A stretch of 55,866 bases of DNA from Anaerolinea sp. (GTDB lineage Bacteria > Chloroflexota > Anaerolineae > Anaerolineales > Anaerolineaceae), in contig DYEC01000025.1 of NCBI GenBank assembly GCA_020725865.1, positions 1 to 55,866 on the forward strand, read 5' to 3'. Positions 27,681-36,554 of this stretch are shown here, piece after piece (the stretch's first letter is position 1; every line of letters begins with the position of its first letter). Made by a program: the position numbers and the translations under genes. The notes beneath the pieces were generated by a model, which was not told where the DNA came from, did no database searches, and saw nothing but the letters and a program-made list of their open reading frames with translations.

Positions 27681-27709
27681 TTGACTCGCCTTTTTGATAA
27701 TGCTATACT
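27681..27709 (+). promoter_or_regulatory. promoter of the fdrA operon
   Basis: TTGACT (27681-27686), a 17-bp spacer and TATACT (27704-27709) with an upstream TGC. The stretch ATGCTATACT followed by an AAAAT-x-TCC downstream block is shared with the promoter at 26722-26751. The leader to the fdrA ATG is about 150 bases. Confidence 0.7.
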
Positions 27710-27864
27710 GGAAAATGTCCCTGGACTGATGACGGTAGCTGATATATCCATGAAGTTGACCTCAACAATACGCAATTTTATACATCATCTTTTCACATCC
27801 CATGTCTTTCCAGACAGATTTTCTGGGATGCGCTAATTCTCTTAAAAACTCAGGAGTAAAACCC

Positions 27865-29595
27865 ATGACAGTTATTCAAACACAAATCAGGAGCGGCGTA
27901 TACTATGACTCAGCCAAACTGATGCAGTTGCAGCGTCAGTTATCCGATCTTCCCGGTATCCAGGATGCAGGCGTGGTAATGGGCACCGAGTCGAACAAAG
28001 AACTTCTCTCACACATCGGTCTTGTATCACCTGAGATGCAAAGTGCCAAACCTGATGACCTGGTGATTATCGTAAAAGCAGATGACGAAAAAGCTGCCGA
28101 AACAGCTCTTAGCAGAGTAGACGAATTGCTGGCAGCGCGCAAATCCACTCTCGATCAAGAATACCTGCCGCACAGCATTGAAGCAGCCGCCCAGATGCTT
28201 CCCGGAGCAAGCTGGGTTTTGGTCTCTGTCGCTGGGCGTTATGCTGCCGGTGTTGCGCGCGACGCGCTACGGTTGGGCAAACATGTATTCCTCTTCAGCG
28301 ACAACGTATCGGTAGAAGACGAAATTGACCTAAAGCAAAAGGCTCGCGAACTGGGCTTGCTGGTCATGGGACCAGATTGCGGCACAGCCATGATCGGCGG
28401 CGCAGGGCTTGGCTTTGCAAACAAAATTCGCCGTGGACCGATTGGTGTGGTCGCTGCAGCCGGCACTGGTTTGCAACAGGTAACCAGTCGAATTCACCAA
28501 TTGGGCAGCGGTATTACGCACGGCATTGGCACAGGCGGCCGCGATCTTTCCGAAAAAGTTGGTGCTATCACCTTTTTGATGGGTCTTGATGTGTTTGTGA
28601 GAGACCCTGACACCAAAGTGATTGTCCTCGTTTCCAAACCTCCTGCCCCTAAAGTTGCTGAAGAAGTGATCAAGGTTGCCCGCAAAGCCGGCAAGCCGGT
28701 AGTAATCAGTTTCGTCGGCCGTGCAGTGACCACCCGGCAGGATGGCAATCTTTATTTCGCTACAGGAATGGACGATGCCGCCAGTCTGGCTGTGGAACTG
28801 GCAAATCACCCGCCCAAACTGGAAACCGACAATGAGCTTAACCTGAATCGGTTCGCAGCGGGACAAAAGTTCTTCCGCGGGCTATTCTCCGGCGGTACGC
28901 TGGCTTATGAAGCACAGCACATTCTTGCCGACTATGTCCCCAAAGTGTGGGCAAATGCTCCAATCAATAAAGAGAATAAACTCCCGAACTCCATGGTCAG
29001 CCAGGAACACTGCATTGTTGATTTGGGCGAAGATGAGTTTACGGTTGGACGCCTGCACCCAATGATGGATAACGAATTACGTATCCGCCGCCTAATGGAA
29101 GAGGCTAACGACCCTACAGTGGCTGTGATCATGCTCGATGTAGTAATCGGTTACGGTTCGCACCCCGACCCAGCCAGCGAGTTGGCTCCAGCAATTGCCG
29201 AAGCGATTGCCAATGCCAGGAAAGCCGGCCGCCACCTGGAGGTTGTCTGTGTGGTCACTGGCACGGATGAAGATCCGCAGAACTTTGACTCCCAGATTAG
29301 ACAACTAAAACAAGCTGGCGCCTTCGTAGATGCCAGTAACGAAGTGGTTGTCCGCCGAGCAGGTCGCATCCTGCGGGCACTGGCAGAAAGTGGTAGCGAA
29401 ACCGGTATTACGGGAACACCAGTGAATCTGGATACCCTCAAGAAACCGCTGGAAGCCATCAATGTTGGATTAGAGTCTTTTGCCGAAAATCTTAAAGCCC
29501 AAGGTGTTCCAACAGTACATGTAGATTGGAAGCCTGTGGCAGGAGGCAACGAAAAACTCGCTTCCATTCTGGAGAGAATGAAAAAACAATCCTGA
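27865..29595 (+). CDS. fdrA: FdrA family protein (AllF-like carbamoyltransferase subunit)
   Basis: A 576-residue protein related to succinyl-CoA synthetase alpha chains, close to the 555 residues of E. coli FdrA. The N-terminal 120 residues are FdrA-specific (GIQDAGVVMGTESNKELL). A CoA-binding-like Rossmann domain follows (VLVSVAGRYAAGVAR, VMGPDCGTAMIGG), then a ligase-like domain containing GVVAAAGTGLQQV and GIGTGGRDLSEKVG. In E. coli, FdrA with YlbE and YlbF transfers a carbamoyl group from oxalurate to phosphate. The frame is open to 27802, but ATG 27865 has AGGAG eight bases before it. First gene of an operon with the DUF1116 and tandem cyclase genes. Confidence 0.9.
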   Translation: MTVIQTQIRSGVYYDSAKLMQLQRQLSDLPGIQDAGVVMGTESNKELLSHIGLVSPEMQSAKPDDLVIIVKADDEKAAETALSRVDELLAARKSTLDQEYLPHSIEAAAQMLPGASWVLVSVAGRYAAGVARDALRLGKHVFLFSDNVSVEDEIDLKQKARELGLLVMGPDCGTAMIGGAGLGFANKIRRGPIGVVAAAGTGLQQVTSRIHQLGSGITHGIGTGGRDLSEKVGAITFLMGLDVFVRDPDTKVIVLVSKPPAPKVAEEVIKVARKAGKPVVISFVGRAVTTRQDGNLYFATGMDDAASLAVELANHPPKLETDNELNLNRFAAGQKFFRGLFSGGTLAYEAQHILADYVPKVWANAPINKENKLPNSMVSQEHCIVDLGEDEFTVGRLHPMMDNELRIRRLMEEANDPTVAVIMLDVVIGYGSHPDPASELAPAIAEAIANARKAGRHLEVVCVVTGTDEDPQNFDSQIRQLKQAGAFVDASNEVVVRRAGRILRALAESGSETGITGTPVNLDTLKKPLEAINVGLESFAENLKAQGVPTVHVDWKPVAGGNEKLASILERMKKQS

Positions 29596-29633
29596 CATAC
29601 ACGCCAGGTAAATAAATCCAACTGGAGGAAAAA

Positions 29634-30878
29634 ATGGTTGATATAGAAAAAGCAAACCAATATGTTTGTGAACAATTTATGGAAGCCCGTCCTGTAGTGG
29701 TCAGCATGGGCAAAGCCATCGAAGTTGTTCCGGGTATGCACGAGAACATGCTACTACACGCCGGGCCTCCGGTAACCTGGGAACGAATGGCAGGACCAAT
29801 GCGCGGCGCGATGATTGGCGCTTTGCTCTTCGAGCGCAAAGCCAAAACCCCTGAAGAGGCTGAAGCTATGCTGAAATCGGGCAAGTTTGAATTTGCCCCC
29901 TGTCACGACCACATGTGCACTGGTCCAATGGCAGGCGTAATTTCCCCTTCCATGCTTTGCTATATTGTTGAAAACAAAACACACAATATCAAATGCTATT
30001 CCAACCTGAACGAAGGGCGTGGTAAAGTATTGCGCATGGGAGCTTACAGTCAGGATGTGCTGGACAAGCTGTACTGGATGGAAAGTGTGCTGGGTCCAAC
30101 GGTAAAAGCAGCACTGGAAGCCAGCGGCGGCATTGACATTCGCGCCATCCTGTCCAAAGCTTTACATATGGGTGATGATGGTCATAACCGCCTGGACGCC
30201 GCATCTATCCTGTATACAACACAACTCGCCCCCTATATTGCAAAAGTCGCCAAAGATACACAAACTGCTTTTGACGTAATCAAATTCCTCGGTGAGAACG
30301 CCCTTAGCATTCTTAATCCGGTCATGGCTGCCTGCAAGACTATGACCGCCGCCGGCGAAAACGTGGAGGGCAGTACAATCGTGACCATCATGGCACGCAA
30401 TGGCACTGATTTTGGTATCCGCGTCAGTGGTCTGGGTGACCGCTGGTTCACCGCCCCAGCCCCGCACGTCAAGGCGCTATACTTCCCCGGTTTCACTGAA
30501 AAGGATGCCAACCCCGACATTGGCGACAGCACGATCACAGAAACGGCCGGCATCGGCGGCTTTGCTATGGCAACCGCTCCGGCAATTGTCACTTTCATCA
30601 GCGGCACACCCCAGGATGCGATTAAGACCACACTGGATATGTATGAGATCACTTATGCAGAACATAAGTACTTCACCATTCCATTCCTGGATTTCCGCGG
30701 CACACCAACCGGCATTGACATTCGCAAAGTAATTGAAAAACAACTGCCACCACGTGTCAATACCGGCGTGGCACATAAAGATCCCGGCGTCGGTCAGGTT
30801 GGTGCTGGTGTTGTAAGCGCTCCGATGAAAGTCTTTGAAGACGCTCTGGTTGCATTTGCCGAAAAGTACGGCTTCTAA
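29634..30878 (+). CDS. DUF1116 protein (AllG/YlbE-like carbamoyltransferase subunit)
   Basis: A 414-residue DUF1116 protein, nearly the same length as E. coli YlbE (about 419). Typical segments are AGPPVTWERMAGPMRGAMIG, the CHDHMCTGPMAGVISPSM stretch with clustered Cys/His, and RNGTDFGIRVSGLGDRWFTAPA. It is the second component of the FdrA-YlbE-YlbF carbamoyltransferase. GGAGG lies 7 bases before the ATG; it follows fdrA by 38 bases and precedes the tandem cyclase gene by 33. Confidence 0.9.
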   Translation: MVDIEKANQYVCEQFMEARPVVVSMGKAIEVVPGMHENMLLHAGPPVTWERMAGPMRGAMIGALLFERKAKTPEEAEAMLKSGKFEFAPCHDHMCTGPMAGVISPSMLCYIVENKTHNIKCYSNLNEGRGKVLRMGAYSQDVLDKLYWMESVLGPTVKAALEASGGIDIRAILSKALHMGDDGHNRLDAASILYTTQLAPYIAKVAKDTQTAFDVIKFLGENALSILNPVMAACKTMTAAGENVEGSTIVTIMARNGTDFGIRVSGLGDRWFTAPAPHVKALYFPGFTEKDANPDIGDSTITETAGIGGFAMATAPAIVTFISGTPQDAIKTTLDMYEITYAEHKYFTIPFLDFRGTPTGIDIRKVIEKQLPPRVNTGVAHKDPGVGQVGAGVVSAPMKVFEDALVAFAEKYGF

Positions 30879-30911
30879 TTATGTATCTGTTTGCCAGATT
30901 GGAGGAAAATT

Positions 30912-32582
30912 ATGGATAGAGAACAATTTATCAAAATGATGGCTGAAGCAAAGCTGTATGACCTGACACAGGACTGCAGCATCTTTACTCCGCCCTGGCC
31001 AGGCGAAAAAGCTCTGGAAGTTCACTTTTTCAAGCGCGTCACTGGCGCTTACGGAGGCGGGCAGGGCGCTAATGGTCAGATTCTCAACTGGAGCAACACC
31101 GTGGGCACCCACCTGGTGGGTGAGCGCGCCTTCCACTCTGGCGGTCGCGCCATTGCCGATATTCCTCTGACCGACCTCTGCGGTCCCGGCGTTGTGGTAG
31201 ATATCTCGGACATGGTTTCCGACTACAGCGTGTACACGCCGGAAATGATCATGAAGAAAGCCGATGTCCACCCGGGTGACATCCTGATCATCAATACTGG
31301 CTACCATAAATATTCCTGGGATCAACCAGATGTCTACAATGAAGCCGCTCAAGGTGGTGTTGAATCCAAAGAGTTTGGCTTCCTGGTGCGCCATCCGGGT
31401 CCTTCTATGGAATTCTACAAATGGGCTATGGACATGAAGCTAAAAGTGATCGGCGTGGACTGTGGATGTGCCGAGCATCCTATGAATACTCCAATCCGCC
31501 GCATGCACGAGAATCACTTCAAGCTTGCCGAAGAAAAGCTCAAGCAAGAATACGGCAAAAGCTGGGACGAAATGTTCCCGCCGGATGAATACTATCAGCT
31601 CACACATATTGCAATGCCAAAGGCGCATCTGGTGCTTGCTGAGTCCATCGTTGGAGAGATTGACAAGCTTAAAAACAAGCGTGCCTGGATTGCCATCATG
31701 CCCATCCCGTTTATGGAAGTTGAAACCGCCTGGGCGCGCGTTTGCGCTTATACCGCTCCAGACTGGATGAGCGATGATGAATTCTTCAAGGCAATGTCTG
31801 AATCCGAGATGATTGACATGACCGTCCCCTTTAGCTGCCAGACACCGCAATGGCTGAATTACGTTCCGCTCAGCATCACTTACAACAAGCGGGTTGGTGG
31901 TCAGTTCTTCGGCATGGGACGCAACGGCTCGATTTGCAATGCCAGCATCCACCTTGCCACGCACATGGATGGTGAGAAACACTTCTACCCCAATGGCCGC
32001 ACCATCGGACAGGTCCCGCTCTCTGAATGGGTCGGACCCGGCGTCATTGCCGACATTTCCCATTTGGTCAGCGACTCGAGCGTCTATACGCCAAAGATGA
32101 TTCACGACGTGGTGGATATCCGCAAGGGTGATATTCTGGTCATCAAGACCGGCTGGAACAGATTCGGCTGGTACACCGAAGACTCGGATGAATTCCGCTA
32201 CATGGTTAAACATCCTGGGCCATCCCCAGACTTCTCCAAGTGGGCTGCGGACATGGATTTGAAATGGATCGGCGTGGATTGCGTGAGCGCGGACCATCCT
32301 ATGAACACCATCATGCGCATTTGGCACCCCAAGACCTTTGCTGAAGCTAATGCTAAACTGATCCGCGACTTTGGCAAAGATTGGGATGAGATGTACCCTC
32401 TGGATAAATACTATCAAGACATGCACCTCAATCTGTTCTCCAAGCAGATCGTCCACGCGGAGAACCTGGGCGGTGACATTGCCACAGCCAAGAGCGGTCG
32501 TTACTACATCGGTTGCTACCTCCAGAAAGCTATGGAGGCTGAATCCATGTGGGGTCGCTTTGTGGCTTTTAAAGAAAAATAA
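30912..32582 (+). CDS. tandem cyclase-family hydrolase with one degenerate half
   Basis: A 556-residue fusion of two PF04199 (kynurenine formamidase/cyclase-like) domains, about 1-285 and 295-556, where the family norm is a single domain of 210-290 residues. The second half keeps the metal and catalytic residues His347, His351, Asp353 and His357 (HLATHMDGEKHF). In the first half the equivalent positions are Thr63, His67, Val69 and Ala73, so it should not bind metal normally. Both halves retain the later DHPMNT or EHPMNT His and the Glu near the domain end. These enzymes hydrolyse amide, lactam or lactone bonds. A TTG at 30891 is in frame, but GGAGG supports ATG 30912. Confidence 0.88.
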   Translation: MDREQFIKMMAEAKLYDLTQDCSIFTPPWPGEKALEVHFFKRVTGAYGGGQGANGQILNWSNTVGTHLVGERAFHSGGRAIADIPLTDLCGPGVVVDISDMVSDYSVYTPEMIMKKADVHPGDILIINTGYHKYSWDQPDVYNEAAQGGVESKEFGFLVRHPGPSMEFYKWAMDMKLKVIGVDCGCAEHPMNTPIRRMHENHFKLAEEKLKQEYGKSWDEMFPPDEYYQLTHIAMPKAHLVLAESIVGEIDKLKNKRAWIAIMPIPFMEVETAWARVCAYTAPDWMSDDEFFKAMSESEMIDMTVPFSCQTPQWLNYVPLSITYNKRVGGQFFGMGRNGSICNASIHLATHMDGEKHFYPNGRTIGQVPLSEWVGPGVIADISHLVSDSSVYTPKMIHDVVDIRKGDILVIKTGWNRFGWYTEDSDEFRYMVKHPGPSPDFSKWAADMDLKWIGVDCVSADHPMNTIMRIWHPKTFAEANAKLIRDFGKDWDEMYPLDKYYQDMHLNLFSKQIVHAENLGGDIATAKSGRYYIGCYLQKAMEAESMWGRFVAFKEK

Positions 32583-32595
32583 ATTAGTACACCAT

Positions 32596-32638
32596 ACAGA
32601 CCTCCAGTACCGGTGATTTTCCCTTACTGGAGGTCTGT
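32596..32638 (+). terminator. 14-bp hairpin after the tandem cyclase gene
   Basis: A perfect 14-bp stem (32596-32609 with 32625-32638) and a 15-base loop just after the cyclase stop. Only a short TTAA follows, so it may be a weak terminator or a 3' stabilising hairpin partly separating the fdrA and Mo hydroxylase transcripts. Confidence 0.6.
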
Positions 32639-32640
32639 TA

Positions 32641-32711
32641 ACCGGAAAAGCGGTGTTTGACCAAAGTGTCTTCTTCTGCATTGCTTCCTTTCAATGAAAA
32701 ACTTTTCCGGT
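32641..32711 (+). promoter_or_regulatory. long-range inverted repeat in the leader of Mo hydroxylase 1
   Basis: ACCGGAAAAG at 32641-32650 is the exact reverse complement of CTTTTCCGGT at 32702-32711, enclosing 51 bases just before the ribosome site of the FAD-subunit gene. In RNA this would form a closing stem of a leader structure. No known riboswitch consensus is recognised in the loop. Confidence 0.5.
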
Positions 32712-32749
32712 GAGCAAATAGATCATAGCGCTCAGGAGGTAAGACTTTC

Positions 32750-33631
32750 ATGAAACCAGTAAACTTTGACTACTATGCTCCGACCAGTGTGGACGAAGCG
32801 CTGGATAACCTTGCGGAGCTGGGATATAACGGCAAAGTTCTTGCAGGCGGACAAAGCCTGATCCCTACGTTAAACTTCCGAATGGCACGTCCAGCAGCTC
32901 TGGTGGACCTGAATAATATTCCAGAGCTGGCATATATCAAGCCCACAAGCGATGGCGGTTTAGCAATCGGTACCATGACGCGCGACAGCAAAGTTGAATA
33001 CAACCCCGAAGTTGCCAAACGCTTCCCCCTCTTGCCGGAAGTCATGAAATTCATTGCCCATCCGCAAATCCGCAACCGTGGTACTTTTGGTGGGGCAATT
33101 GCCCATGCGGATCCTGCTGGGCAACTGCCTGCTGTCTCAGTTGCTATGAACGCAACGATGCGCCTCCGCCGCAAAGGACAGGAGCGCACAGTCACTGCAG
33201 ACGAATTTATCATCGGACCCTTCATGACCGTTCTAGAGCCGGATGAGATGCTGGCTGAGGTGATTCTGCCACCCAACCCGCCTCGCACTGGCAGCAGCTA
33301 CAAGCAGGTCTCCAGACAAAAGGGAGGATACGCGCAGGCAGCCGTCATCTCCGTTGTGACCTTGGATGACCGGAATCGTTGCAAAGATGTGCGCATGGTT
33401 CTGATGAGTGTCGGTGAAAGACCTATTCTCTCCCAAAAAGCGCGCGAAATTCTTATGGGTCAAGAAGCAAGCAATGAAGCATTCCGCGCTGTGGCTGAAG
33501 CAGCTGCAACACAAGAAGCAGATCCAGCAACTGACCTGCATGCCACAGCCGACTATCGGCGCAGTCTGGTACGAGTACTGGTCGTACGCTCATTGACAGA
33601 GGCTTTTGACCGGGCAAAGCGAGGAGGTTAA
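32750..33631 (+). CDS. Mo hydroxylase 1, FAD-binding medium subunit (CoxM/XdhB-like)
   Basis: A 293-residue FAD subunit of a xanthine dehydrogenase/CO dehydrogenase-family enzyme. The FAD loops AGGQSLIPTLNFRMARP and TFGGAIAHADPAGQLP are intact, and the C-terminal domain ends with the usual YRRSLVRVLVVRSL. It passes electrons from the iron-sulfur subunit to an acceptor. AGGAGG precedes the ATG; the 2Fe-2S subunit gene starts 2 bases after the stop. Order medium-small-large (M-S-L) is as in cox operons. Confidence 0.92.
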   Translation: MKPVNFDYYAPTSVDEALDNLAELGYNGKVLAGGQSLIPTLNFRMARPAALVDLNNIPELAYIKPTSDGGLAIGTMTRDSKVEYNPEVAKRFPLLPEVMKFIAHPQIRNRGTFGGAIAHADPAGQLPAVSVAMNATMRLRRKGQERTVTADEFIIGPFMTVLEPDEMLAEVILPPNPPRTGSSYKQVSRQKGGYAQAAVISVVTLDDRNRCKDVRMVLMSVGERPILSQKAREILMGQEASNEAFRAVAEAAATQEADPATDLHATADYRRSLVRVLVVRSLTEAFDRAKRGG

Positions 33632-33633
33632 CA

Positions 33634-34119
33634 ATGTCCAAACTTCATCATGTCACCGTAACCGTGAATGGAAAACAATATGAGCGCGATGTTGAGGCGC
33701 GCATGTTGTTGAGCGACTTCTTGCGTCACGAATTAGGCTTGATGGGTACCCACGTCGGCTGTGAGCACGGCATCTGCGGCGCCTGTACAGTCATCTTTGA
33801 TGGCGAGCCGGTACGTTCCTGCTTAATGTTTGCCGTTCAAGCTAATGGCCATGATATTCGTACAGTTGAGTCCCTTGGTACACCTGAGAAAATGCATCCG
33901 CTTCAGGAAGCTTTCCACGAGAAACATGCTCTGCAATGCGGTTTCTGCACCCCCGGCTTTCTGATGACCCTGGTATCTTTTCTTGAAAAACACCCCAATC
34001 CAACCGAGGAAGAAATTCGTGAAGCCATTGACGGGAACATCTGCCGCTGTACAGGGTATGAGAGTATTATTGAAGCCGCCAAACTGGCATCCGAACGGAT
34101 GTCTGCCCGCGAAAATTAG
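33634..34119 (+). CDS. Mo hydroxylase 1, 2Fe-2S small subunit (CoxS/XdhC-like)
   Basis: A 161-residue protein with two 2Fe-2S clusters: the plant-ferredoxin-like motif CEHGICGACTV with a later Cys, and the all-alpha domain motif with QCGFCTPGF and ICRCTGY. It relays electrons from the Mo site to FAD. GAGGAGG precedes the ATG. Its neighbours are the FAD and Mo subunits of the same enzyme. Confidence 0.95.
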   Translation: MSKLHHVTVTVNGKQYERDVEARMLLSDFLRHELGLMGTHVGCEHGICGACTVIFDGEPVRSCLMFAVQANGHDIRTVESLGTPEKMHPLQEAFHEKHALQCGFCTPGFLMTLVSFLEKHPNPTEEEIREAIDGNICRCTGYESIIEAAKLASERMSAREN

Positions 34120-34136
34120 AAATGCGAGGTGATACT

Positions 34137-36488
34137 ATGACAGGCAAAGTTTTTGGTCAACCCATTCCACGTCTTGAAGATCAGTTTTTATTGACCGGCA
34201 CTGCTAAGTTCATCGATGACATTGAAATTCCTGGCATGGTGCACGCGGCATTTCTGCGCAGCGATTACGCACATGCCCGTATTAAGAAGATTGACTACTC
34301 AGCCGCACTCAAGCGACCGGGCGTGATTGCCGTGTACACTGCCGAAGATTTTGGCGATTACTGGCGTCCTGGACCGCTACAAGTACCACCACCAACCGCA
34401 ATCAAAGGTTCACAGTTCAACGCCCGTCCCTTGGTGCCTATCGCCAAAGACAAAGTGCGCTTCTCTGGTGAACCGCTGGCTGTGGTTATTGCTGAAAGTC
34501 GCTACATCGCCGAAGATGCCTTTGATGACATCATTGTTGATCTGGAACCCCTGCCAGCAGTGGTGGACCTGGAAGAGGCCTGGGAAAATAAACCTGCACT
34601 GGTGCATGATGACCTAGGCACAAATATGGCTGCGCTGGTTAAGCAGGAACGCGGCAACTATGAGGAAGCCCGCGCCAAAGCAGATGTAGTGATTTCGCGA
34701 AAAATCCTGGTCAACCGCAACGCTGCCGCGGCAATGGAAAATCGCGGCTTCGTGGTCAATTGGGACGAGCGTGAGCAGGAGATGACTGTCTGGGCTACCA
34801 CCCAGGCTCCGATCCCATTGCGTAATACCATAGCAGCCCGGCTCGGATTGTTTGAAAATCAAGTGCGCGTCATTACCCCATTCATCGGCGGCGGTTTTGG
34901 GCCTAAGATCATGACTTCCCAGGCAGACGACGTGTTGCTGCCCTGGATTGCCATGAAACTAAAGCGCCCGATCAAATGGATTGAAGACCGGCGTGAGAAT
35001 TTCCTCGCCACCACTTCTGAGCGCGATCAGGTACATTATGCGGAAATTGCCTTAACCAAAGATGGTGTAATTCTGGGTGTTAAGGATGTCTTCTATCACA
35101 ATACCGGTGCGTATGATCCCTATGGGATGACCGTTCCGTTAAACACACAGACTCATACCATTAGCAATTACCGCGTACCGAGCTTCTACACAGAAATTCG
35201 CATGGTCTTTACCAACCAGATGGTGGTCACGCCAGTGCGCGGTGCCGGCCGCCCAGAAGGTGTCTTCGTCATGGAACGCCTGATGGATGCCGCCGCACGT
35301 GAGCTGAATATGGATCCGGCCGAAATCCGCCTGAAAAACCTGCTTGAACCCAATGAACTTCCGCTGCGAACCGGCATCATTGGACAAGACTTTGTTGAAG
35401 GCGTACTAGACAGCGGTAACTACAAAGCCAACCTCCAAAAGCTCATGGAAATGGTGGAATACGAAAAGTTCCGCAAGGAAATTCAGCCTGCGCTACGCGC
35501 CCAAGGCAAACATGTCGGTATGGGTATCGTCTGTTTCACCGAAGGCACAGCAGTTGGGCCATATGAAGGTGCTCGGGTTACTATTGGCGGCAATGGAAAA
35601 GTTAGTGTAGCCACCGGTATCAGCACGCAGGGACAGGGACACTTTACCGTCTTTGCCCAAATCGTTGCCGAGCAGTTGGGCGTCAAAGCTGAAGATGTAA
35701 ATGTAGTCACTGGCGATACGGCTCATTTCCACTGGGGTGCAGGTACATTCGCCAGCCGCGGCGCAGCCGTTGCCGGCACAGCGATTTACAACGCAGCGGT
35801 GAAGGTGCGGGAAAAGATCTTTGCCACTGCCAGCAAATGGCTAGAGGTGCCGCCGGAACAAATTGAATTGGGTGACGGGAAAGTCTGGGTGAAAGGCAAA
35901 CCGGAACAGTTCATCACACTGGGCGATCTGGCGTTTAGAGCCAATCCAACACGTGGTGTGATCGAACCCGGTGTTGAACCGGGACTGGAAGCTACCGGAT
36001 ACTATGGACCTCCTTATGGCGCCACAGGTGCAGGTGCTGTCGCCATGATAGTTGAAATTGACCCCGAAACAATGGAACTCAAGATCAAGCGTTTTGTCAT
36101 CGTTCATGATTGCGGCACAGTAATCAATCCGCTTCTTCTGGAGGGACAGGTGGAAGGTGGTGTCTCCATGGGCATCGGCAATGCCTTCTACGAGAAAATG
36201 GTCTATGACGAAAACGGGCAACTGCTGACGGCTTCATTCATGGACTATCTAATGCCACAAGCAACCGATATGCCGCCCAAAATCGAAATTGGGCATCTGA
36301 CCACCACTTCACCACTCAACCCATTGGGCATCAAAGGTGTAGGTGAAGCAGGTGCCATTCCCACGCCTTCTGCCTTTGTTCAGGCAGTGGAAGATGCCTT
36401 GTTCGAGTATCAGCTTGAAATTCCCGAGTCGAACCTCAGCCCAAGCAAAATCTTTGAGTATGTTCAGAAAGCATCTAAGAAGGGATGA
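34137..36488 (+). CDS. Mo hydroxylase 1, molybdenum-binding large subunit (CoxL form II-like)
   Basis: A 783-residue Mo/MCD-binding subunit. The Mo pocket loop PFIGGGFGPK, the TPVRGAGRPEGVFVMERL segment and the catalytic Glu737 in KGVGEAGA are present. True CO dehydrogenase has the AYxCSFR loop; here the loop is VRGAGR, as in form II CoxL-like proteins, which are aldehyde or heterocycle hydroxylases. The substrate is not known. ATG 34122 is in frame, but GAGGTGA directly before ATG 34137 favours the latter. The CoxG gene follows. Confidence 0.92.
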   Translation: MTGKVFGQPIPRLEDQFLLTGTAKFIDDIEIPGMVHAAFLRSDYAHARIKKIDYSAALKRPGVIAVYTAEDFGDYWRPGPLQVPPPTAIKGSQFNARPLVPIAKDKVRFSGEPLAVVIAESRYIAEDAFDDIIVDLEPLPAVVDLEEAWENKPALVHDDLGTNMAALVKQERGNYEEARAKADVVISRKILVNRNAAAAMENRGFVVNWDEREQEMTVWATTQAPIPLRNTIAARLGLFENQVRVITPFIGGGFGPKIMTSQADDVLLPWIAMKLKRPIKWIEDRRENFLATTSERDQVHYAEIALTKDGVILGVKDVFYHNTGAYDPYGMTVPLNTQTHTISNYRVPSFYTEIRMVFTNQMVVTPVRGAGRPEGVFVMERLMDAAARELNMDPAEIRLKNLLEPNELPLRTGIIGQDFVEGVLDSGNYKANLQKLMEMVEYEKFRKEIQPALRAQGKHVGMGIVCFTEGTAVGPYEGARVTIGGNGKVSVATGISTQGQGHFTVFAQIVAEQLGVKAEDVNVVTGDTAHFHWGAGTFASRGAAVAGTAIYNAAVKVREKIFATASKWLEVPPEQIELGDGKVWVKGKPEQFITLGDLAFRANPTRGVIEPGVEPGLEATGYYGPPYGATGAGAVAMIVEIDPETMELKIKRFVIVHDCGTVINPLLLEGQVEGGVSMGIGNAFYEKMVYDENGQLLTASFMDYLMPQATDMPPKIEIGHLTTTSPLNPLGIKGVGEAGAIPTPSAFVQAVEDALFEYQLEIPESNLSPSKIFEYVQKASKKG

Positions 36489-36554
36489 TCCTGGAAAACA
36501 CATCCGGATTAAAATTTTTAATGCGTACAATATAAAAGGAGGCACGTTTTTACA

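Noticed and set aside
31440-32681. 413-residue open frame antisense to the tandem cyclase gene
   Set aside because: It has no recognisable domain and mirrors the codon bias of the plus-strand gene, which has clear family motifs and a ribosome site.
34137-36488. Aerobic carbon monoxide dehydrogenase
   Set aside because: Despite CoxM/S/L/G order, the AYxCSFR active-site loop of true CO dehydrogenase is absent.
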